From assembly GCA_977006965.1 (NCBI GenBank), contig OZ345382.1, positions 1,612,001 to 1,676,000 of the forward strand: DNA of 64,000 nt, read 5' to 3'. Under the pieces are notes generated by a model, which was not told the origin of the DNA, made no database searches, and was given only the letters and a program-made list of their open reading frames with translations. Positions 40,951 to 49,857 of this stretch are shown here, one piece after another. Position 1 is the stretch's first letter. The number at the start of each line of letters is the position of its first letter. Origin of the DNA: Phymatolithon calcareum. Taxonomy: Eukaryota; Rhodophyta; Florideophyceae; Hapalidiales. The translations under genes were made by a program, and so were the position numbers.

Positions 40951-41184
40951 TAGGCTTGTCATGATGTGTTAAATTCTTCGTCTAGCAATGTAGCACTTAA
41001 GGGCGGAAATCTAATGGTGGTGGAGGGCGCTACAGGGGTTACCTTAGCGGCGTTTAAGAAGGACTTCAATTGGCAGAAGGCCAATGCGGGGTCTGTTAAT
41101 GTGATAGTGGCATGTGGAAAAAATATTGACCCAGGGCTTTTTGTGGATATTGTTAGTAGACGTAGACCCCCGGCTAGGAAGTAG
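40951..41184 (+). pseudogene. C-terminal fragment of a threonine-dehydratase-like PLP enzyme
   Basis: A 72-codon frame ends at TAG 41184. Its core reads NLMVVEGATGVTLAAFKKD, then VNVIVACGKNIDPGLF. Fold-type II PLP enzymes of the threonine/serine dehydratase group have, near their C-terminus, VVEGA-x-G-x-x-LAA followed by V(V/I)(x)CGGNI, where the glycines contact the PLP region. One of the two glycines of GGN is K here. There is an upstream stop at 40951 and no PLP-lysine domain nearby, so this is a gene fragment left by insertion or deletion. Confidence 0.4.
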
Positions 41185-41833
41185 ATAAGCAAGTGAAAAC
41201 TGGACGCAACTCGGTAAGGAGGTAATTTTTCTTGTGACTGCACAACCAACCCAGGAAGCGCTCGCTCCTGTGCAAACCTTTCATCACGTTGCTCTCACGT
41301 TGATAACGTTTTGGCGCTAAGGCCTTCTTAGAGCGGGACTGGAGCAATTCAATTATGCGTATGTCTCAATCATGCAGACGGTAACGAGAGTGAATCGCAA
41401 TTCGCAAAATTTTGTGACGTGCAAATTGAGTGTTAGAGAAAGTGTATTGCTGTGTCACAGGGAGCGCGAAGCAAAGATGAAACGCCCAGCTTGTGATGGG
41501 CCATTGCCGTCACGAATTGGTGGTCTTGGAACATGGTCGTTTCGTCTCGATCCGCCAATTTCAATTCCACAAAGTCCCTTGTTTCCCTTAGGGCAAGCAC
41601 CATAATTTATATTGGACTGGCTTGTTCAAGCATTCTGTTTTCGGAATTGTGCATGAGGTAGAGAATTCGCAGTCTGATGGATCAGTTTTTATCGATTGGT
41701 TTGAGTACTGGTGCGAAAGAGGTCTTCTCAACTTCCGCAAGAGCTGCTTGAATGCTCGTTATTGATGTCTTCAGGTCTATTGCGTATTCTTTTGTTGGTA
41801 GTATCAACGCTTGAACGTCTTGACAGCTCAATA
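41185..41833. other. No gene seen
   Basis: Only short frames; no recognised repeat. Confidence 0.3.
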
Positions 41834-42060
41834 GGAGAACTATTTGATAATTTTATCTGAAAGCTCCCAAAGCCTCAGCTTGGAGTATCGGGACAGGTTT
41901 TTCATTATACTCTAAGCTAAAGTCCTCTGGCTACTCAAAACGTCCTTGTTTCACATTCTCTGCCAACAGGCGCTCTTGTGAGTCTCTTGCATTCAAACAC
42001 CAATCCAGTGCTCATCTTCGACGAGGCTCGTGTTTGTTGCAGTACTCTAGAAGTGAATAC
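41834..42060 (-). mobile_element. R2 retroposon 3' end, copy b
   Basis: It aligns with copy c (44.07 kb) over about 190 bp. On the minus strand it encodes SSKMSTGLVFECKRLT, then a 1-nt frame break, and ends with GGGAGCTTTCAGATAAAA. The 5' stem arm is mutated (CCTGTCCC). Confidence 0.6.
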
Positions 42061-42340
42061 AGCTTACTAGGGGACAAGGCCACCTCATTGTATGAATCAT
42101 CCAGAGAAACGCTTTCTAGTGCCGTCAGGCCAGCAGTTCCTGTAAAGAGGCTTTTCTTAATCCATATATAGTTTATTAACTGTTTCGATCATGATGCAGC
42201 GGACCATGCGACCGCTGCCAGCTGAGGGGCCATTGCCGTCCTGATATGGCGAAAATGGAGCACTGCCATTGGCAAAAGGCTGTCCAGAGAGCATTGGCTA
42301 TCTGATTACGACATTGGCATCCTACGGAAAAGAAAAAAGT
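42061..42340. other. No gene seen
   Basis: Short interval between the R2 copy and the end of the three-exon gene model; nothing recognised. Confidence 0.3.
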
Positions 42341-43107
42341 CTAGCTGCTCTGACCCTTCTTCTTTTTGTGCAGACAGGGGATGAAAGGGAACATGTTGCC
42401 TGCGAAGCAAAAAAGTTTGTGCTTGGTTAGTTTCGTTATCATAGTAGGGAGGTCCTCATATTTCTGAAATGGACTCAACGTACAGACTCCGGCAGTGAAT
42501 TCCAGGGTCCAGTCAAGTGTGAGAACCACACGTCCGTTGTCGACAAAGTGAATGGGGTTGATCACAGTTCGAGGTGCGAAGTTTGAAAACTTGAACACTG
42601 CTTCCCCAAAATAGGTCACAGATCTAGGTAATCAGAAAGCAGAGTACAAATTATCGTTAGAGTTCCGTTGCCGGTCGAAAAGCGGTTTGGAAATGAGGGA
42701 ACTTACTCGGGACCTATAAATGCTGTGGGATTGATTATGAGCAAGCAAAAGATCACTGTTAGTGCCACATTAAATGAGTACGAAAGTGAGAATTTTTTTT
42801 GTCTCCTCTTACGTTCGGTAACTTTGTTGATGGTAATGATCACCTTTTTAAAGCCCATGACATGTTGTGCATCCGTTCTGCGAAAACAGTGTTCATCCAA
42901 ATTCGTTAGTTCTCTGCGGGTGCGCACCGCTCAAATTATCAGACAGTTGGATACGTACATGGATGCAGCGTCTTCTCTGTGATAGTCCTGTTTTGGCAGG
43001 ATCGTGTGGACGAAGACGCGTTCGTCGCATCGCATTTTCACCGAGTATCCTTGGGTGCGAAAAGGCTCGCACCAAGGACGGTAGAGGGATAGGCGTCCCT
43101 GTGCCAT
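42341..43107 (-). CDS. Unrecognised three-exon gene, candidate type II membrane protein
   Basis: Minus-strand exons 43107-42959, 42913-42707 and 42623-42341 join in frame into 212 residues. Introns are 45 nt (GTACGT...CGCAG, removing an in-frame TGA) and 83 nt (GTAAGT...CCTAG). The start lies about 61 nt below a TATA box. The product has a basic stretch (KVTERKRRQKKF) just ahead of one hydrophobic segment (NVALTVIFCLLIINPTAF), then a soluble tail with FVDNGRVVLTLDWTLEF and a Lys-rich end. Basic-then-hydrophobic order suggests a signal anchor with the tail in the Golgi lumen, as in many glycosyltransferases, but no family motif is recognised. Both splice junctions restore frame, the main support; a downstream exon may be missing. 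Confidence 0.4.
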
Positions 43108-43167
43108 GCTGACTACAAAGTTTGTCTTGGAGTGGCACAACTCGGGTTTTCAGAACAGGAGCCGGCC

Positions 43168-43175
43168 CTTTTATA
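43168..43175 (-). promoter_or_regulatory. TATA box upstream of the three-exon gene
   Basis: TATAAAAG on the minus strand, 61-68 nt above the proposed ATG at 43107, within the range seen at the window's other TATA-containing genes. Confidence 0.45.
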
Positions 43176-44065
43176 CTGGTCAGGGAGAGCTTTGTCAAGA
43201 TGACCGGAGATTTTGAAGAGGGAGACAGATGTTGTCTGTGAGCCACGAAATTCAGCTTCAAGATGCAAATTGACTACAAAAACAGGGAGGCAATTAAATT
43301 CGAGATACCAAAGAATAGGACTTCCATATCGATCTTCTAGCGGTGAACATGAACACTAAAATAAAATCGATTGGACGCCTTCAATTTGCAACCAATAGTG
43401 AAAGCCTGTAGCGCACGGAAACGAGTTTTACTACTCAACGTCTCCAACCTTAACTTGAATGAATTTACGTTGGTCAATCTACAACGAAGACGACAGCGCC
43501 TGTATATCCTACACAAAGTGTGGTTTTTTCTTTGAACAATGATGGATACATCAAACGAATTTAGTATTTGTCAGAGTGACAGGCTTAGTAGACGGTTAAA
43601 TCCACAACTTGAAAAACAGGATATCAGAAGGAAGGGCCACTGGATTTGACAGCGCCTGGTGTAGAAGCCCCAGATTTTCAAAGGACTGATATTTGACCAA
43701 CTAAAAGGCTTCTTGAAAAAGGTGAGTGAATTCAATGGTTTCTAGTGGGGTTTTTGCAGCGATTTTAAAATACAAACTCAAGGAGCGCAAAAGAACGTTC
43801 ATCAAACCATCGAAGGAGGAACGAAGACGAATGTCTTCCCCGCGGCGGCACAATGGCACCAAAATTAACCACGTGTACAGTACTGTTTGGCCACAGCACC
43901 GTTTGGCTGCACGACAATCCATTTCATCGGGTGGCCTCGATATTATGACACCCGTCTCGTAGACTGCAATAACCCAAATAGGAGCTCCCTAATATTTGGC
44001 CATTTTGCTAAGCGGAATAATGATCGAATGCGAACGCTAAGCAGAATCACACCACCAGAGCTGAG
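43176..44065. other. No gene seen
   Basis: AT-rich, short frames. A segment at 43730-43935 is similar to 63800-63950 (words CATCAAACCAT, then GGACGAAGACGAATG), a further dispersed repeat of unknown type. Confidence 0.35.
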
Positions 44066-44345
44066 GGGATATTTGATGATTTTATTTTGAGAGCTCCCAA
44101 AGCCTCAACTTGGAGTAACGGGGCAGCTCTTGCGATAATCTCTAAGCTAAAGTCCTCGGGCTACTCAAAACATTCTTGATTCGTAATTCTCTCCCAACAA
44201 GAGCTCCTGTGAGTCTCTTGCACTCAAATTCAATTTCTGTACTCATCTTCGACGGCGCCGGAGCACGTTGTAAGGCGACTAGTTCGATCACCGCGGTAAT
44301 CCCACAGTAGGCCCCCAACACTGATTTTCTCAAAAGGGGTGCTCG
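44066..44345 (-). mobile_element. R2 retroposon 3' end, copy c (best preserved)
   Basis: The minus strand encodes a C-terminal peptide SKMSTEIEFECKRLTGALVG, then RELRIKNVL, ending at a stop near 44142. The stem AGAGCTGCCC (44130-44121) with GGGAGCTCTC (44098-44089), one bulged G, then AAAATAAAATCATCAAATATC follow. Compared with the S and T families the stem has different but still paired bases. Confidence 0.65.
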
Positions 44346-44350
44346 GCTGA

Positions 44351-45050
44351 ATGTCAACCTTAGGCACCTTAAACGTGTTGTTCTTTCTCCTGTGTAAAGG
44401 ATCCCTGCCAGAACTGAGGCGCAAGATATTAGGAGAACACTTTGCGCTGCGACTCCTGCATGCAGAACGGAACCTGGAGAGAAATAAGAATTACGAGGGC
44501 AAGGATGAGGACTTAGCACAGGCACAGAGGGATATTCGATACCTCCATGAGCACGAACTGTTGAACGTCCCAGCGAAGAGGGCCGTGGAAGGAAAGGTCA
44601 CCACAAGGATGATATATTGCGAATCTATTGGTCATGGAGCGGGACGGAGAAGGCCAAAAAAACGCTAAATCGCCGTGGATATGAGCGAGAATCCGAACCC
44701 CCTACTCCAAATCAAGTCGAGAAATCACAGACTTTGGGCCACTTCCCTCGGCGAAATCCCTCGGCATATATCGACAACTACAACGAAATAGCAGCGATGC
44801 TGCTGAAAACCCTTCAGCGCAACCTAACGCAGCCGCAGATGAATGATAGAACAGCAGAGGAAGTGAAACAAGCGATGGACAAACTAATGATGCTAGAAAA
44901 CGAGATGCAAGAGGAGATGATGGTGTGATGATGGAGGCGATATGCTGCAGTCTTCCCTAGAAGGGTTACAGCGCAATGCGAAGCTGCTCTGGTGTCTGCG
45001 TGCGCCGGCGATGAGGGCTTCTAAAATAAAAACCTACAATTCCCTCACCC
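44351..45050 (+). mobile_element. S retroposon copy with broken ORF
   Basis: Two overlapping frames (44351-44668 and 44617-44928) encode LRLLHAERNLERNKNYEG and, after a frameshift, a second half ending DRTAEEVKQAMDKLMMLENE and EEMMV. This end is patterned like the T and R1 C-termini (AE-K-A-x-D-x-L-L...). The 3' module begins 50 nt past the stop: stem GAAGCTGCTC (44980-44989) and GAGGGCTTC (45013-45021) with one bulged G, then TAAAATAAAAACC. Copies of the module alone lie at 59.69 and 60.40 kb. Confidence 0.55.
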
Positions 45051-46253
45051 CCAAATAGGAGCCGGTCCTGCGGCTCTCAGCCATGGACTTGAATTCAATA
45101 TTCAGAAAGATTCCGAGCTCAAGATCATTGCTCCTGCCTGCCCTCGACCTCGCGCATCTCGACAACAGGAAGTCAAGGTAAAGCCGTGCAACATTGCCCC
45201 CGTTCGCTTTATCGCTTCGAGCAATTGTTGGCGTTGTTCTCTCCCCCTCCCATCCCTTTTGTACCTGGCGATTAGTTTAGGGAAGCGGAAGTCCAGTGCT
45301 TGACAAGGTTGAACTCTGGATGAGGCTCAGAAGATGCCCTGGGTCAGGCCGAGCGGCATTATAGGATGCAACTTCCTCGAGGGTTCCACCCGCTGACCGC
45401 ACATTACTGGCACAGCTCTCATGCGTTGACTAAGATTATGAAGTTCTGGCACCTCGGAGAGGTCGGAATAATGCTCGGCAAATAGCTTGAAAAATTGTTA
45501 GGATGGGAAAACGCAACAGGAATCTACAAATCTACTGCGTTGATCGACTGCTCCATTCCGGCTCTCGTGTAGCACTCTTTGGAATGTACGTTGAGGGACT
45601 ACTTTCCTCTGAGTGCTCCGAACATAAGTTCTCCCAAGTCTGCATTCCTCTCTATACGGCGCGAAAAACGAGAAGGCGATGGAGTAACAACATTAGAACC
45701 AGACGTGGGTATTCTTTCTTTCGGGATCCGGCGAGAACACATAATCTTCTGTCCCGTTACTCGAAAGTGAGGCTCTTGAGAGCTTTCAAAATAAAATCAT
45801 CAAGTAAACTGTGAACACCTTTGCTCTATCAGAAGCCCATACATGATGTACAGAAACCGGATGTGAGCCCATGCCCACTGAAAAAGTCAAGTTCAGAAAG
45901 AGTTTAGACCTAGATATTCGTTCCGTCGAAGATGAACAAGACACGTCCATAATGCCAAACGTTCATTCACGAAACCTCCTTATTACTCTAATATAGGATT
46001 TGAGAGATCCCTGGTCCCGACCAACAGTACCTGAGCTCTACAAAAAAAAGCTTGTATGGATACTGTCCCACAAATCAAGCAAAAACTGTGGGAGTGCAAG
46101 ATCCGCCAAGAGGAGAGCTCGGTCACTAAGAATGCTCCTTCTGAGTTACAGACCACGATATAGTATGTAAAGGCCCTAAAAACTGAGAGCACTTGACTAC
46201 CCCTGGCCTTCTTTGGATAAGAAGCCAGAAGATCATTTCCCACGTGTCTGTGA
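45051..46253. other. No gene seen; partial R2-like end at about 45740-45806
   Basis: The plus-strand words GAGAGCTTTCAAAATAAAAT (45780-45799) are a further R2 3' terminus with a decayed 5' arm. A 91-codon minus-strand frame ends next to the Copia LTR but is not recognised. Confidence 0.35.
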
Positions 46254-46258
46254 GACAT

Positions 46259-46551
46259 TGTTGAAATCGAATTGAACCAATGATCGGTCGGGAAGAAGAC
46301 AGGAATGTTATTGTTGAAGATTTAATTGATTTTTAGAATATATGATTCGAGCCGTAATGACCATTGATATATTAAACTGCTCCCGGCAGCGCCGGGGGAG
46401 AAAAACGAGGGAGTTTGAAGGTCTCGGATTACTGGGCTACGCGCGCGCGTCCAGACGACAGTTACCTGTGGCCGCTCGGTGCGGCGGCACAAGGGATATC
46501 TACAGCTGTGTGTCTTTGGGCTGTGTCCCTCTGTGCGGCGTGGTTTTAACA
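46259..46551 (+). repeat. Copia 5' LTR
   Basis: 293 bp, TG...CA ends. It carries the 5' promoter of the element. The sequence after it (GTTATGGGCCCAGG) should contain the primer-binding site but does not match the usual initiator-Met tRNA complement. Confidence 0.95.
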
Positions 46552-46554
46552 GTT

Positions 46555-47874
46555 ATGGGCCCAGGTCAAAGCTTCCGCGGCGCCGGAAGGAGGTCCTGGA
46601 TGAGAACAAGGAAGCCCGGTGTTGTTCCCATATTCGATGACTCGGTCGAGCCAAGAGCGTACAGGAGGGCGGTCGTCGACTGGATCAAGTTTCAAGACTT
46701 GGCCGAGAAGACGTCGGACAGGCGATTGTCGTTCGGCCAGCAAGTGTTTGCCATCCTCACCAACATCAGCGGAGGTGCAGGCTACCGCCTAGAACATGTC
46801 TCTGACTACGTACACGCGGAGATGGACCGCGAAGAATTCGGCACAGTCATTGACTACATCCTGAACGCCCTTGACCCATTGGACAAGGAGACCGCATTCT
46901 TAGACACGGCGAAGTCTTGGAAAGACCTGATGGTCAAGTCGCATGGGAGGAAAGAGACGTTCGACGACTATTGGCAGTCGTTCAGCGGGTTGTGCACGCA
47001 ATACGCCTACTCGCATGGTGAAGCTGCGCAATCACCGGGCGTACAAGAGTTACTCGCGCTTCTGTGCGTGTTGAACGCTAAACTGGACCGGACGGAGTTC
47101 ACATGGGCGCTACAGAACGCAATGCAGTACCAGAAGGGTCTCTTGACGAAGAAAGATCCTCTTTCGGTGGCAAGTAGGGTGCGAGGTCGTCGAGAAGGAC
47201 CGCAGTCTGGTACAGGAGCGCTTAGCCAGGTGTCGCGTCGACGTGACAATGAACATCCAGTTGCGTCGTTAGTCGAGGACAGTGGTGCGAGTGAGGCCGA
47301 TGCGGCTATCGAGCAGACATCGACGAGGGTCGTTACGGCCATAGACATCGCGGAAAGCCTGGGGTTACGACTGGGTGACCTTAATCGACGGTCTGGAAAC
47401 GCTGCTGATGCCTTGGAAGACGTGTCGACAGCCCTGGATGCGTTAGGCGAAGGAGTTCTTGATCCGAGCGTCCGAACCAAGGTTCAAGAGGCGCAAGCGG
47501 CATTACAGGCGAATAAGAGGAGCCTATCGGACGCTGAAGAACTCAAGAAGCAATTGGAAACGTTGTCAGAGCCGCAACGCGTAGAAAGGTCGTCATCTGC
47601 TTCAACCTCGGACGAGCCAGCAATAATCACGATGGAGGCGGTACGAATCGCGCTCCGTCGTCTAGACCATGGTGAGTCCGCAGCGAAGGCTCATGTGAAG
47701 CAAGATTACCCGCAGAAGGAGAGCTCTACATCAGCATCGACGACGCATTCGAAGACAACAACGACAACGGGGAAAAAGAAAGGCCCGTGTTGGATCTGCA
47801 AAGGTGAACACTTCGCATTCGAGAATCCAAAGTGCAAGGAGGCACACGCGAAGAAGCAGCAAGATCGAAAGTAA
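46555..47874 (+). CDS. gag: Copia Gag (capsid/nucleocapsid)
   Basis: 439 residues from the ATG four bases inside the LTR boundary (MGPGQSFRGAG) to TAA 47872-47874. The first 270 residues contain a UBN2/Copia-type gag core with Trp-rich helices (ETFDDYWQSFSGLC and nearby). A Ser/Thr-rich linker follows and a variant zinc knuckle CWICKGEHFAF (C-x2-C-x3-H-x7-C, not the standard C-x2-C-x4-H-x4-C). Gag forms the virus-like particle. The frame continues open after the stop, in the same phase as pol. Confidence 0.8.
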   Translation: MGPGQSFRGAGRRSWMRTRKPGVVPIFDDSVEPRAYRRAVVDWIKFQDLAEKTSDRRLSFGQQVFAILTNISGGAGYRLEHVSDYVHAEMDREEFGTVIDYILNALDPLDKETAFLDTAKSWKDLMVKSHGRKETFDDYWQSFSGLCTQYAYSHGEAAQSPGVQELLALLCVLNAKLDRTEFTWALQNAMQYQKGLLTKKDPLSVASRVRGRREGPQSGTGALSQVSRRRDNEHPVASLVEDSGASEADAAIEQTSTRVVTAIDIAESLGLRLGDLNRRSGNAADALEDVSTALDALGEGVLDPSVRTKVQEAQAALQANKRSLSDAEELKKQLETLSEPQRVERSSSASTSDEPAIITMEAVRIALRRLDHGESAAKAHVKQDYPQKESSTSASTTHSKTTTTTGKKKGPCWICKGEHFAFENPKCKEAHAKKQQDRK

Positions 47875-48927
47875 AGCCAGCAGTCCGAGTTCCCACCGAA
47901 GAACAAGGATGGAACCACACAGTCGAAGTCATCAACGCTGGCAGAAAGCATCGAGATACTGTATACCTCAATGGCAACGCATGCAGAGGAAATATTCCAT
48001 GCAGAGGATGACAGCCGTTCGATCATCGTTGACGGTGGTGCGAAGGGGTCTGTCGTCGGCGAGAGGAATTCCGTTCGTCTTTGCGCTACGATCGGGGTGA
48101 GACCCAGGTTCGAACCGCGAAGGGATGGCGACCCGAAATATCATGCGTTTGGTACGGAAGCGAACGGGTCAAAACCAGAGAGGATCATCGCTCGTTGTAC
48201 ACTACCACTCCCGGCTGGACGCCGGGAGTGGATACCGATTAAGGCGTTCGTGGTGGACGGCGATGTTCCTTTCCTGATGTCGAAGGATACCTTGCAGGAG
48301 TTCAACGGTGTAGAGCGGCACAAGCGCGAAGAACTATCCATGGATTATGGGCGCCGTACGGTCACGATACCGACACTGGTGTCGAAGGAAGATGGACATG
48401 CACGCATCTGGTTATCGAACAAAATCGACATGATGAACGTGGCTGAGTCGATGTTTACGGAGGTAGGTGACAGCTCAACCGGACACAAATTACCACAAAC
48501 CCAGAGGTTGCGAGAATTGCTTCGCAAGGTGCATAATCGCACACACTTGCGCGGACGGTCAATGGAGCTGTTGATCAAGAGGGCTGGCAAGTGGCAACCG
48601 TGGATGACCGCATACATCGACAAGTTGGTCGAAGAATGTGACGTATGCCTTCGCACGGGAGATCCAGAGCCCAACAAGAAGTTTAGCGTGACAAAGCTTG
48701 AGCGCAACTTTAACGAGCGGGTGTACTTCGACATCATGTACTGGAAGAAGAAAATGATTCTCCACATGGTAGACAGTGCCACAGGGTTCTCGGAGATGTG
48801 TGTCATTCGCACGAAAGAACTCAGTGCGATCATCCGTGAGTTGGAAAACGCGTGGTGTCTACGCCATGGTGATCCAGTGGAGATAGTCGCCGATCAGGAG
48901 TTCGAGAAGCGTCCTATTGTGGACTGA
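47875..48927 (+). pseudogene. pol: Copia Pol part 1: protease and integrase N-terminal half
   Basis: It is open from directly after the gag TAA; the first ATG is at 47971. The protease active site reads IIVDGGAKGSVVG, with D-G-G where Copia proteases usually have D-S-G or D-T-G. The integrase zinc site is H-x3-H (HNRTH, about 48532) with C-x2-C (CDVC, about 48639). Two catalytic Asp follow, in YFDIMYW and IVADQEF. The frame then hits TGA 48925-48927, before the catalytic Glu. Either a C-to-T or a G-to-A change could have made this stop. Confidence 0.8.
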
Positions 48928-49857
48928 GCCGCTCAGCGCGGCACAAAGTTCAGTCCTGTGCCGGCAAGACGCCACGGCAAGGCAGGCGTGGTCGAGCGCA
49001 AGAACAGGGTCGTGAAGGACGTTCTTGAGAAACTGGATGCCGATCCGAATCATCGAAGGAAGCCGTTCAAGGACAAGGTGGTGAACGCTGGGTACATAAG
49101 CAACATAATGTACGGCAACAGGGTGGCGTCCTCGTTTGAACTTGCACGCGGGTACACGCCATCAGTTGACGGCACGGGACAGAAGTTCGTGACGAAGGAG
49201 TACTTGGCTGCATACAAAGCCATGGAAGCACGAAGGCTTCTAGCTCGCATTGTCAAGTCGCGACCTAGCCCGCAAAGGAAGGACATCACGGTCGACGAGC
49301 AGGTATTGGTCCTACTTCCCGGAGGCAGTCGCCCTCGTGGCCACTGGGAAGAACACCCTGTCGAGGAGGTCCGCGCCGATGGTGCCGTGGTGGTTGGGAA
49401 AGGACGATATCGGAAGGTGATAGCGCCCGAAGACGTTCGAAAATTCCCCGGCAATGAGATCGCATCAGCGGTGCTCAGGGCTCAACATGGGGTGCCAGCA
49501 AAGGACACTGGACATCGACGGGCGCCAAGAAAGACGAGTGATCAGGATATGTCGGTGACCTCAGTTTGTGACGACGAAAGCAGCGAAGATGAGGCCCTCG
49601 ATATCAGTGGAATTCCTGTAAAAGAGGCTGAAGAATCCGGGGGGGGATTGCAGAGCACGACGAGGGAGACAGTGCCAATTTCGGAAGTCAACCGGCATCT
49701 ATTTCGGCAATTACGCCTACAGTGGAGCCTACTATTGATGTCGAATCCGCTGGGCAAACAGCCCCAAAAATTGACACAATCCGGAAGTCGGTACAATTGG
49801 ACCCGACAGTCCAAGAGGATTCGGAAGAACCAGTGGTTCGGAGGAGCTCTAGGGTGA
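48928..49857 (+). pseudogene. pol: Copia Pol part 2: integrase C-terminal half
   Basis: Same frame as part 1, open directly after the TGA. It contains the third catalytic residue in GKAGVVERKNR and the GKN-like C-terminal region (EQVLVLLPGGSRPRGHW). The authentic frame appears to end at the G8 run (49639-49646). Downstream, this frame gives an unnatural sequence, while the frame encoding AEHDEGDSANFG opens at 49632. Loss of one G would explain the switch. Confidence 0.75.

Noticed and set aside
46342-46554. An upstream extension of the Copia gag frame into the 5' LTR
   Set aside because: The same frame exists in the 3' LTR, where it is followed by host sequence. The gag start is placed at the first ATG after the LTR.
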